DNA of 14,685 bases from Candidatus Aerophobota bacterium (GTDB lineage: Bacteria > Aerophobota > Aerophobia > Aerophobales > Aerophobaceae): positions 1 through 14,685 of the forward strand of contig DAOVGF010000070.1 of the NCBI GenBank assembly GCA_030672545.1. The letters run 5' to 3'. The translations under genes and the position numbers were made by a program. The number at the start of each line of letters is the position of its first letter. The first letter of the stretch is position 1. The notes beneath the pieces were generated by a model that was not told the origin of the DNA, made no database searches, and saw nothing but the letters and a program-made list of their open reading frames with translations. This document shows positions 7,367-13,421 of the stretch, piece by piece.

Positions 7367-8736
7367 TCCTCCCCCAGCTCTTTCTTAGCCCAAAGGATTT
7401 GTTGCGCTACGCTTTTTCTCCCTGTCCCTCCCGGCGAGTTCTTTCTGAAAACACATTCCTCAAGAGTTATCCTTAAAAAGACATCTTTTTCAAAGAGAGT
7501 AGAGAATTCTCTGTACTGAGACAAGGTTAATTTAGCAAAATCAAGGCTTTTTTCCAGACAAAAACGGATCATTTTACCTACTAATTGATGGGCTCGGCGA
7601 AAGGGAAGCCCTTTTTCTACTAGATACTCCACCAGGTCAGTAGCGGCAAAGAATCCTTTTTCCGCCTCCTGACGCATCCTCTTAAGATTTAGATTAATAG
7701 ACTTTAGCATTTTAGCAAGAATCTCAAGAGAGGTTTTGGTCTCCCTTAGAGCTTGAAAGAGAGGGTACTTGTCTTCCTGTAGATCTCGGTTGTAGGAAAG
7801 GGGCAATCCTTTTAGGGTAACCAGAAGAGAGATCAAATAACCATAAACTATTCCTGTTTTTCCTCGAATAAGCTCAGCCACGTCAGGATTTTTTTTCTGA
7901 GGCATCAAACTAGAACCAGTGGTAAAAGCATCAGAGATTTCTATGAAAGAAAATGGTGAAGAAGACCAGATTACCAGATCTTCGGCAAAGCGGGAGAGAT
8001 GCATCATTACCAAAGAGAGGCAGGCTAACAGTTCAACTAAATAGTCACGGTCACTGACGGCGTCCATACTATTTTCACTGAGGCTGGGAAAGTTAAGAAG
8101 TTGGGCCAAATAATCTCTATCTATGGGAAGAGCTGTTCCGGCCAATGCTCCTGAGCCCAGAGGCATAATGTTTACTCTTCGCCGGCAGTCAGAAAAGCGC
8201 CGGCTATCTCGCTTTAGCATCCAGAAATAAGCTAGGAGGTGATGAGCGAGGAGAACGGGTTGGGCATATTGAAGGTGCGTATATCCGGGAAGAATGGTAT
8301 CTCTATTCTTTTCCGCTAACTCAAGAAAAGCTTTTTGCAAACCACGAATAAGCTGCTGGAGAGTGTTTATTTCCTCTCTCAAGTAAAGCCTTTCATCCAG
8401 GCAGATCTGGTCGTTACGGGAACGAGCCGTGTGTAGTTTCTCTCCCACCGTTCCGGCCCTTTTAATTAGCTCTTCCTCAATGGCCATATGGATATCTTCT
8501 TTTCCCGACAGGTCTATTTTTGCTGAGGAAATATCCTCTTTTATTTCCTCAAGAGTAGTCTTAATTTTCTCGGCTTCCTCATCTCTGATAATGCCGGAGT
8601 GGGCTAACATCCTGGCATGGGCAATACTACCGGTGATGTCACAGAGATAGAGTTTTTTATCTACCTCGATAGAGGAAGTAAATTGCTTTACCATCTCATC
8701 GGTATCCTGGGTAAATCTTCCATTCCACAGACTCAT
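7363..8736 (-). CDS. argH: Argininosuccinate lyase
   Basis: ArgH splits argininosuccinate into arginine and fumarate, the last step of arginine synthesis. From the ATG at 8736 the protein is 457 residues, the family norm, beginning MSLWNGRFTQ as relatives do. GAGGAG lies nine bases upstream. Landmarks are HTARSRNDQ (102-110), GYTHLQ with catalytic-region His154, and the fumarate-lyase superfamily signature GSSLMPQKKNPD (274-285) carrying the catalytic serine. A longer open frame reaches 8832, but the extra 32 residues run through the fmdB coding region and do not look like ArgH. The stop overlaps the lysA-dapF start, so the two are coupled. No argG is in the window. Confidence 0.97.
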   Translation of the reverse strand: MSLWNGRFTQDTDEMVKQFTSSIEVDKKLYLCDITGSIAHARMLAHSGIIRDEEAEKIKTTLEEIKEDISSAKIDLSGKEDIHMAIEEELIKRAGTVGEKLHTARSRNDQICLDERLYLREEINTLQQLIRGLQKAFLELAEKNRDTILPGYTHLQYAQPVLLAHHLLAYFWMLKRDSRRFSDCRRRVNIMPLGSGALAGTALPIDRDYLAQLLNFPSLSENSMDAVSDRDYLVELLACLSLVMMHLSRFAEDLVIWSSSPFSFIEISDAFTTGSSLMPQKKNPDVAELIRGKTGIVYGYLISLLVTLKGLPLSYNRDLQEDKYPLFQALRETKTSLEILAKMLKSINLNLKRMRQEAEKGFFAATDLVEYLVEKGLPFRRAHQLVGKMIRFCLEKSLDFAKLTLSQYREFSTLFEKDVFLRITLEECVFRKNSPGGTGRKSVAQQILWAKKELGEE

Positions 8737-8770
8737 CGACAGTTTCTCCTCTTTTGGGTGAAGCAGCTCT

Positions 8771-9004
8771 TTACCTATGACAATTGGTGCAACTGGCAGC
8801 TGAACAGGTGGAGCAACCACTTGTTCCAGCAACAGGGGTAGCCGTTCCCTTATTAACAGTTCTTCCGGAGAAAAAACGGGGAAGGAGTTTTTTTACTTTT
8901 GGACTTCCGCAGAAGCGGCATCTTACACCATCTTTACTGTCGAAACTTACCAGGGTGGTGAATTCCTGGTGGCACTCTCCGCACGCATATCGATATAAGG
9001 GCAT
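8771..9004 (-). CDS. fmdB: FmdB-family zinc ribbon protein
   Basis: This small protein of 77 residues begins MPLYRYACGECHQEF, the typical FmdB start. It carries a four-cysteine zinc ribbon (Cys8, Cys11, Cys29, Cys32), then a basic linker and a Cys-rich tail (Cys64, Cys67, Cys72, Cys75). The family is named for a putative regulator of formamidase, but its function is generally unknown. AGGAGG lies five bases or so before the ATG at 9004, and a consensus-like promoter lies about 40 bases upstream. It is the first gene of the arginine/lysine operon, with 34 bases to argH. Its position as leader may be fortuitous, since fmdB-like genes appear in many operons. Confidence 0.9.
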   Translation of the reverse strand: MPLYRYACGECHQEFTTLVSFDSKDGVRCRFCGSPKVKKLLPRFFSGRTVNKGTATPVAGTSGCSTCSAASCTNCHR

Positions 9005-9042
9005 CTTTTCCTCCTGACAGCACTCGAGCAAATATTGCTAAT

Positions 9043-9071
9043 ATTATATGAAATTTAAGGAAGATTGTCGA
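9043..9071 (-). promoter_or_regulatory. Sigma-70-type promoter for fmdB-argH-lysA/dapF-dapA-yjbQ
   Basis: On the minus strand, TCGACA (9066-9071, five of six to consensus) is followed after 17 bases by a perfect TATAAT (9043-9048). Predicted transcription starts near 9036, giving a leader of about 30 bases with AGGAGG ahead of the fmdB ATG. It is the only strong promoter seen for the downstream overlapping genes. Confidence 0.75.
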
Positions 9072-9167
9072 GACAACGAGTTTATATTGTCAATGCAAAG
9101 TAATTATGTCATACTTTTTGCCCAAAAAAATTGATAGTGGCAGGTTTTGACTTTTCTATTATGATCC

Positions 9168-9260
9168 GGTAGCCGCAAGTTTTAACTTGCGCACAGGAAA
9201 GGTAGCCGCAACTTTTAAGCTGCGCAAATAAACGCAGGCTAAAGCCTGCGACTACCTTTC
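9168..9260. repeat. REP/BIME-like cluster of three GGTAG-headed hairpins
   Basis: There are three related units. Unit 1 (9168-9193) is GGTAGC then the perfect 8-bp stem CGCAAGTT-TT-AACTTGCG. Unit 2 (9201-9228) is the same head with stem CGCAACTT-TT-AAGCTGCG and one mismatch. Unit 3 (9232-9256) is inverted, with perfect stem CGCAGGCT-AA-AGCCTGCG followed by ACTACC. GAAAGGTAG (9197-9205) and CTACCTTTC (9252-9260) form an outer 9-bp inverted repeat joining units 2 and 3. Two direct units plus one opposed unit is the layout of bacterial REP/BIME elements. No transposase of the REP-associated type is in the window. Confidence 0.75.
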
Positions 9261-9373
9261 TATTCCGGCAAAAGTTGGGTGATGAGCTAATGGGGATAAA
9301 TTGTTGGTTGCTAAGGAAAGAGAAATGACTAAGGTGTAAGTAAATATAAAGAAGGTCGGGCAAGAGGTTATAA

Positions 9374-9454
9374 TCAGAGGGCTATAATGGTGACCTTAAG
9401 GTGCTTTGGTTGCTCGTTAGAAACAAACAGTTCCTCAAACATCCTGTCATCCAC
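9374..9454 (-). pseudogene. Possible gene remnant, about 26 codons
   Basis: A short minus-strand frame reads DDRMFEELFVSNEQPKH and a little more, ending in TGA at 9374. It has acceptable amino-acid composition, and the frame extends a few codons upstream before a stop. It has no ribosome site and no family I recognise. It could be the 3' tail of a lost gene or chance. Confidence 0.25.
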
Positions 9455-9518
9455 CTGGGGAATGTGCTTTCCCCTAAATTATTTTTCGCTTAAGATATTA
9501 AAGAACAATCAACTTAGT

Positions 9519-9839
9519 CTAATTGAGATTACGGTCTCCTTGAAGAGCGAGGGCTCTTTGCAAGTCTTTTTTTTTGATGATACTATGGCTCAGAAGGATT
9601 TCCCCCAGGAGTTGATTACCTCTCTGTTGCTTTTGGATTTTCAGTCCTTTGGTTAGTTGGTTTTGGGAAACATACCCCATATCCTGGAGAATTTCTCCTA
9701 TTTTTCTTTTCCTGGTAAAGTATTGCTCAAGGATGCTAAGAATCACCGCACTCTTGCTTCTTCTTTCAAATTGTGCTTTATTATATATTTTGTCTAAAAG
9801 CCATTGGTCTTTCTTGGTGTAATAGATGCTCGTTTGCAT
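9519..9839 (-). CDS. Ribbon-helix-helix-like protein with tandem GspE-N/MshEN-type motifs
   Basis: This protein has 106 residues and probably two parts. Residues 1-42 look like a ribbon-helix-helix DNA-binding unit: a short strand (MQTSIYYT), a helix (LLDKIYNKA) and a second helix with the typical RSKSAVILSILEQYF. Residues 46-69 (KIGEILQDMGYVSQNQL...KIQ) and 77-100 (LLGEILLSHSIIKKKDL...ALQ) are two 24-residue copies of the L-G-E-x-L...L...L..Q motif found at the N-terminus of GspE/PilB-type ATPases. In MshE that domain binds cyclic di-GMP. The start at 9839 is fixed by AGGGAGGA eight bases or so upstream and follows a strong promoter. The gene is monocistronic. I infer a ligand-responsive regulator; neither DNA nor nucleotide binding is shown. 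Confidence 0.75.
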   Translation of the reverse strand: MQTSIYYTKKDQWLLDKIYNKAQFERRSKSAVILSILEQYFTRKRKIGEILQDMGYVSQNQLTKGLKIQKQQRGNQLLGEILLSHSIIKKKDLQRALALQGDRNLN

Positions 9840-9880
9840 TCTGATCCTCCCTTGTAATTGTAACAACACAAAACCAGTAT

Positions 9881-9908
9881 ATTATAATAGAAAAACTTAT
9901 AGTGTCAA
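9881..9908 (-). promoter_or_regulatory. Near-consensus sigma-70-type promoter for the RHH-MshEN gene
   Basis: On the minus strand, a perfect TTGACA (9903-9908) and a perfect TATAAT (9881-9886) are separated by 16 bases. The -10 lies within a 10-bp palindrome, TATTATAATA (9880-9889). The predicted leader is about 35 bases. This is the strongest-looking promoter in the window. Confidence 0.8.
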
Positions 9909-9923
9909 GAGTCTTATGTCAGA

Positions 9924-9938
9924 CTGTCAAAAAGACAG
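9924..9938. promoter_or_regulatory. Inverted repeat upstream of the RHH-MshEN promoter, possible operator
   Basis: CTGTC-AAAAA-GACAG is a perfect 5-bp inverted repeat with a 5-base centre. It lies 15 bases upstream of the -35 element, and related GTCAGACTGTC and CACTGTC words lie around it. A dimeric RHH protein could bind such a site, but the association is positional only. Confidence 0.3.
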
Positions 9939-10077
9939 AGCACTGTCCGGCGTCCGAAAGAAGTAGAATAACCGCAACCAAGAGTTTCTGCAAAAAGTGG
10001 GTAGGACCGGCAAAATAATTTTGATAGAGATAATGGAAGACAGAAAAAGCAGTTTTCCGTTTATGGCTGAGAAAAAG

Positions 10078-10830
10078 TTAGCGCTTAAGATAATTAAGGT
10101 AAGTAGTCAGAGTTCTGTTTTTCTTTAGATCTTTGATGATCTTGAGGAGGAAGAGAAAGGAACTCTCTCTGTGGATATCGAAGGGGTGAAGAGCTATCCT
10201 CACTAAATTGTTTCTCTTTGACCACATTTTAACCAGAGCAAAGTCGTAAGCTCGCAGCCAGTAGTCTGACCATCCCTGGGATGAAAAAATCACCTCAGAT
10301 TTAATCTTTAGATCTTTGAGATAATCCATCAGGTGGAATAAGGAAGCACTGTAATTAAATCCCTCTTCTTTGAGGATCTGGTTAGTCTCGGGACTCATTG
10401 CCCACCAGGGGGGAATAAATCCCCGGCAATTTATACCTGCCCGGCGAAGAATCTTCTTTCCTGCTCTAATTTTCTTTCTAGCTTTTTCCTTCTTCAGGTT
10501 GCGAAACTCAGCGCACTGCCTACTAATAAATCCTTGACAGAGGCTAAAAAAATACTCTCTGGCAGAATTATATCTACGCAATGTATGCTGGTGCCCATGT
10601 TGAACAGGCTCATTTCCTTCTTTAATCTGTGAATGTAGCCACCCAAGAAAATAATCGTCCCGAGAGATGTCCAGCATACCCTGATAGCAGGGAATAATGA
10701 GGAAGTTCTTCTTCTCTATTTTTTGAATTTCCAACTCTTGGCATATCTCTTTTAGTTCCGGAGCAAAAGCTGGGCTAACATCGTGCAGAGATACTACCAG
10801 ATATTTTTCATTTTCTATTTTATTTTCCAT
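10078..10830 (-). CDS. DUF2334 / NodB-like polysaccharide deacetylase family protein
   Basis: This 250-residue protein has the DUF2334 pattern. SLHDVSP (14-20) carries the metal and catalytic Asp region, VQHGHQH (76-82) gives the histidines, RGFIPPWW (136-143) is the substrate-side loop, and ALHPFD (213-218) is the C-terminal His motif. These are hallmarks of NodB-homology deacetylases, which remove N- or O-acetyl groups from sugars. The substrate is unknown. There is no signal peptide, so it probably acts in the cytoplasm. The ATG at 10830 lies 16 bases inside the upstream GNAT gene. The GGGAGGA touches the ATG, an unusually short spacing, but no better start exists in frame. It is the last gene of the three-gene unit. 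Confidence 0.85.
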   Translation of the reverse strand: MENKIENEKYLVVSLHDVSPAFAPELKEICQELEIQKIEKKNFLIIPCYQGMLDISRDDYFLGWLHSQIKEGNEPVQHGHQHTLRRYNSAREYFFSLCQGFISRQCAEFRNLKKEKARKKIRAGKKILRRAGINCRGFIPPWWAMSPETNQILKEEGFNYSASLFHLMDYLKDLKIKSEVIFSSQGWSDYWLRAYDFALVKMWSKRNNLVRIALHPFDIHRESSFLFLLKIIKDLKKNRTLTTYLNYLKR

Positions 10831-11483
10831 TCCTCCCGGGTTAAATCTCTCATTAACTCAAGAGCATAAACTTTCTTTTTGAGGATGTCTTTAAAGATAT
10901 TACTCGGCTGATAAGCACAAATTTGAAACCCAAGTTTTCTATAGAGATGCTTGGTTTTCTTATGGTCAAAAGACCAAACCCCTCCATAGATTTTATCAAC
11001 TCCTTTGTCTCGCATGTACTGAAAGAATTTGTTGATCAAAATCTTTCCTACCTTACGACCCCGGTATTCTTTGAGCAAGTCGATGTGAAGATGGGCGGGT
11101 CTGGGGGGACTATTAAAGCTTCCCTTTATTCTGTCAAGGGCAACTCTCCTTACCCATTTTTTTTCCTGGAGACTATACTTAGTGAAGTAACGCCAGATAA
11201 TCTTAGGGATAATTTGGGGAAGTAACTTGACTAAAAAATACTTCCCAAATTTTCTGCTGTCAAGACAGCCAAGTACATATCCCACTATTTTTCCTTGGTT
11301 TTCAATTACAAAAGCTGATTCAGGTTCTACGTCGGTGTAATACTTAGTAAAAAGGTCGGCAAATATCTCTCCATCACTGAAAATTTTACCTACAGGCTCT
11401 CCCAGAAGGCCAGTGGCACAGCAGATGTCCCTAACGCCCTGGTAATCCCGGGCTTTATAACTTCTTATGGTTATTTGTTCCAT
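10815..11483 (-). CDS. GNAT-family acetyltransferase
   Basis: This is a 222-residue GNAT protein. The acetyl-CoA site is in motif A, HLHIDLLKEYRGRKVGKILI (131-150), with R-G-R-K-V-G as the pyrophosphate loop. Motif B includes HLYRKLGF (179-186). The N-terminal IRSYKARDYQGVRDICC and VIENQGKIVGYVLG (59-72) are the usual first strands. A long insertion (about 73-128) and the P-A-H-L-H-I-D block resemble the GNAT subgroup related to the acetyltransferase-like domain of some O-GlcNAcases; that comparison is from memory. The acceptor is unknown. The gene starts 16 bases after the 297-residue protein, with AAGGG close to the ATG, and overlaps the deacetylase by 16 bases. Confidence 0.88.
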   Translation of the reverse strand: MEQITIRSYKARDYQGVRDICCATGLLGEPVGKIFSDGEIFADLFTKYYTDVEPESAFVIENQGKIVGYVLGCLDSRKFGKYFLVKLLPQIIPKIIWRYFTKYSLQEKKWVRRVALDRIKGSFNSPPRPAHLHIDLLKEYRGRKVGKILINKFFQYMRDKGVDKIYGGVWSFDHKKTKHLYRKLGFQICAYQPSNIFKDILKKKVYALELMRDLTREEWKIK

Positions 11484-11499
11484 ATTACCCTTGACCCCG

Positions 11500-12393
11500 C
11501 TACGATGTATACCTCATGAGAAGGGAAACAAAATCCCTGTTTAATCCCCCCAAACGATAAATCATCACTCTTTTTATTTTTCTTTCCCTGGCCAATTTGA
11601 GATCCAGCTCGAGTTCGCCAGGGGTTAATACATATCCGTCCCGGTATTTTCCTTCGGCGATGCAACCAAGGCTAATCATAAAGCGGCTACCGTATCTTTT
11701 GGTTAACTCTCTAATGGCTTGATTTGTTTTTCTTCTGAGGGAAGAATTTAAGTTGCTATGGAAAAAGAAGGAAGCAACAACCTTTTTCCAACTGGAGTAA
11801 AACATTTTGCACTTGGTCACTTCATATATATCGGGATCAAAAGCCAGTCCCAATTTCTCAAGAACCCGTTCAGAAACCAGGATAGGAGGATGTTCAGTAG
11901 TAATTATTTCCAGACCTTTCTCACCGGCCTTTTTCATGAAATCTTCAATTCTTTTCTTATTGGAGTGAAAATCCTTGTGAAAAAGAGCGCAAAGATTTAA
12001 CCACAATCCATTGAAAAAAGTACCTCCCCAAAGAAGATTGAGGCAGATATAGAATTTGGTGACATTCTCCAAAAGTGGAAGGCGAATCAAGGGAATCTCT
12101 GAATCCCAAAGTAAACTTAGTTTTTCTCTTTTTGCTCCCAGGATTTCATTTATCTTTTTCTGCAGAGCCTCCTTGTTTACAAAAGGGGAAAACCAATACC
12201 CTTGACTTTCTTTAAGTAGCGGCCAGTAAATTACTTTTTGTACCTGAGGATAAAGCTTGATTATTCTTTTTTCCATTTTCCGGAAAGAATTTAAATCCGG
12301 AGTATGAATGGCTATATTAACTGGAAAACTAACCAAATTTAATTTTTCCAGATTATTCGGGGTTGGAAATTCTTCCAGGAAAGTGAACTCCAT
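11500..12393 (-). CDS. Conserved protein of unknown function, possibly a TIM-barrel fold
   Basis: I do not recognise this 297-residue protein with certainty. It begins MEFTFLEEFPTPNNLEKL, followed by FPVNIAIHTPDL (23-34) and QKVIYWPLLKESQGYWFSP (52-70). A partly hydrophobic mid-section (CLNLLWGGTFFNGLWLNLCALF, about 117-138) comes next, then EIITTEHPPILV. It ends with TPGELELDLKLARERKIKRVMIYRLGGLN. Repeated hydrophobic strands followed by charged helices, and the last strand-plus-helix unit, suggest a beta/alpha barrel. The Tyr-Trp-Pro and Glu-His segments could line an active site, but this is inference. The start at 12393 has GAGGGG about seven bases upstream and a promoter about 50 bases upstream. 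It leads the unit with the acetyltransferase and the deacetylase. Confidence 0.75.
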   Translation of the reverse strand: MEFTFLEEFPTPNNLEKLNLVSFPVNIAIHTPDLNSFRKMEKRIIKLYPQVQKVIYWPLLKESQGYWFSPFVNKEALQKKINEILGAKREKLSLLWDSEIPLIRLPLLENVTKFYICLNLLWGGTFFNGLWLNLCALFHKDFHSNKKRIEDFMKKAGEKGLEIITTEHPPILVSERVLEKLGLAFDPDIYEVTKCKMFYSSWKKVVASFFFHSNLNSSLRRKTNQAIRELTKRYGSRFMISLGCIAEGKYRDGYVLTPGELELDLKLARERKIKRVMIYRLGGLNRDFVSLLMRYTS

Positions 12394-12439
12394 CTAAGTT
12401 CCCCTCTGATAGGTGAATCATCTTAACCTTTTTAGCTTT

Positions 12440-12467
12440 AGAATAAAGGTTTTTACCTATTTGTCAA
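12440..12467 (-). promoter_or_regulatory. Probable promoter of the three-gene unit 12393-10078
   Basis: On the minus strand, a perfect TTGACA (12462-12467) is followed after 16 bases by TATTCT (12440-12445, four of six). The predicted leader is about 40 bases, with GAGGGG before the ATG. A second TTGACA lies further upstream without a good -10. Confidence 0.5.
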
Positions 12468-12601
12468 AAGTCCTCCAGTAAGTCGTTATGTCAATTGTTA
12501 TTAGGGCAGGAGAAAATATCCCGAGCTTCTGCCTAACAGGCAAGGGAAATGCTGAGGAAGAGTAGTCTTTAAAATTTTTCTAAAAGCAAAGAAAAACTTG
12601 C

Positions 12602-12633
12602 TTGACAAAAGCCTATATATGATTCACTATAAA
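12602..12633 (+). promoter_or_regulatory. Possible promoter of the HD-domain gene
   Basis: A perfect TTGACA (12602-12607) and TATAAA (12628-12633) lie upstream of the HD gene, but they are 20 bases apart, longer than ideal. At 17 bases the -10 would be the poor CACTAT. The region is divergent from the minus-strand unit, so a promoter is expected here. Confidence 0.35.
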
Positions 12634-12682
12634 TGGTAGTTTGAGGCGGGACTCCACTGATAAGAGAGAAGGAGGAAAAACC

Positions 12683-13243
12683 ATGAGCTGGCCGAACAGA
12701 GAAGAAGCGTTAATATTACTAAAAGAATTCACCAAAAATGAAAATCTTCTTAAACATGCTTTGGCCGTGGAAGCAGCTATGAGAGACTATGCTTTTTACT
12801 TCGGAGAGGACCCGGAGAAGTGGGGAGTTACCGGACTCTTGCACGATTTTGATTACGAGAGATATCCTACCCTGGAGAATCATCCTTTTCGGGGAGCAGA
12901 GATTCTCAGGGAAAAAGGATATTCGGAGGAAATGATTCAGGCTATTCTGGCTCACGGTGACCATACCGGGGTCAAAAGAGAAAGTCTTTTAAGTAAAACT
13001 CTTTATGCGGTGGATGAGCTCACCGGTCTGATTGTAGCTGTAGCTTTGGTAAGGCCCTCCCGAAGTCTGGCCGAAGTCAAAGTAAAGTCAATAATGAAAA
13101 AATGGAAGGATAAAGCCTTCGCTCGAGGAGTTGATAGAGCATCTATTGAACGAGGGGCCAGCGAGATGGGGATGGAGTTAAGAGAACACATTGAGAAGGT
13201 GCTCTCTTCCATGAAAAAAATCTCTGATGAGCTGGGTTTATGA
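12683..13243 (+). CDS. HD/HDIG-domain protein, putative phosphohydrolase
   Basis: This is a soluble protein of 186 residues with the HD metal-binding set: His25 (KHALAVE), His54-Asp55 (LLHDFD), His67 (ENHPF), His91 and His94 (LAHGDH) and Asp111 (AVDELTG). It fits the HDIG group often annotated as hydrolases of nucleotides or phosphates; the substrate is unknown. The start is set by AAGGAGG seven bases before the ATG at 12683; an upstream in-frame start at 12641 would put the ribosome site inside the gene. The C-terminal part (KVKSIMKKWKDKAFARGVDR...) is typical of the family. It is the first plus-strand gene, and a hairpin-rich spacer separates it from the DUF1385 gene. Confidence 0.9.
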   Translation: MSWPNREEALILLKEFTKNENLLKHALAVEAAMRDYAFYFGEDPEKWGVTGLLHDFDYERYPTLENHPFRGAEILREKGYSEEMIQAILAHGDHTGVKRESLLSKTLYAVDELTGLIVAVALVRPSRSLAEVKVKSIMKKWKDKAFARGVDRASIERGASEMGMELREHIEKVLSSMKKISDELGL

Positions 13244-13286
13244 TCGGTCAACATCGTATCTCGGGACCATCGAAGTCGCTCCCGTT

Positions 13287-13394
13287 GGGTAGAGGACGCT
13301 TTAACCTGTGTACCAAGAAGTTTGGATATTCTTGCCGGTGGAAGTCCGGTTCAGCCAAAGCCTAGCCAGCGGGTAGGGGAGGCTTTAGCCTCCC
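13287..13394 (+). repeat. Two REP-like units in the HD/DUF1385 spacer
   Basis: GGGTAGAGGACGCTTTAACC (13287 on) and GGGTAGGGGAGGCTTTAGCC (13371 on) are direct copies about 84 bases apart, differing at three positions over their first 21 bases. Both share the GGTAG head and GGCTTTAGCC-type core seen inverted at 9232-9256. The first has lost its stem symmetry; the second keeps a perfect stem. Confidence 0.55.
13314..13349 (+). other. Adjacent hairpins between the REP-like units, possible structured RNA
   Basis: CAAGAA (13314-13319) pairs with TTCTTG (13329-13334) across nine bases. Immediately after it, CCGG-TGGAAGT-CCGG (13335-13349) forms a second hairpin. The following bases read CAGCCAAAGCCTAGCCAGC. 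No protein frame explains the segment. It could be the remnant of a structured RNA or part of a longer mobile repeat. Confidence 0.3.
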
Positions 13395-13400
13395 ATTTTC
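13377..13400 (+). terminator. Possible rho-independent terminator after the HD gene
   Basis: GGGAGGC-TTTA-GCCTCCC is a perfect seven-pair GC-rich stem followed by ATTTTC. The T tract is short, and the hairpin belongs to a REP-like unit, so termination may be weak. The DUF1385 ribosome site (AAGGAG, 13408-13413) follows at once, leaving no clear separate promoter. Confidence 0.4.
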
Positions 13401-13421
13401 TTGAAATAAGGAGAAAACTTA

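Larger units (their letters stand above)
9072..9518. other. Non-coding region between the RHH-MshEN gene and the amino-acid operon promoter
   Basis: Across these 447 bases I find no convincing intact gene. A minus-strand frame of 84 codons (9109-9363) has no ribosome site, runs through the hairpin repeats, and its composition is not protein-like. The identifiable content is the REP-like cluster at 9168-9260 and a short minus-strand coding-like tail at 9374-9454. No clear rho-independent terminator follows the RHH-MshEN stop. Confidence 0.6.

Noticed and set aside
8737..8832. N-terminal extension of argH
   Set aside because: It overlaps fmdB in another frame, while the ATG at 8736 has GAGGAG nine bases upstream and matches the family start.
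9168..9260. CRISPR array
   Set aside because: The repeated units are few, diverged, partly inverted and lack uniform spacers, so a REP-like cluster fits better.
9109..9363. Minus-strand open frame of 84 codons
   Set aside because: It has no ribosome site, runs through the REP-like hairpins, and its composition is not protein-like.
9387..9656. Plus-strand open frame of 89 codons
   Set aside because: It is largely antisense to the RHH-MshEN gene, which has a strong promoter, ribosome site and recognisable motifs.
13310..13394. Group II intron fragment
   Set aside because: Some words look familiar, but there is no domain V hairpin, no reverse transcriptase and no defined ends, so it is kept only as an unexplained structured segment.
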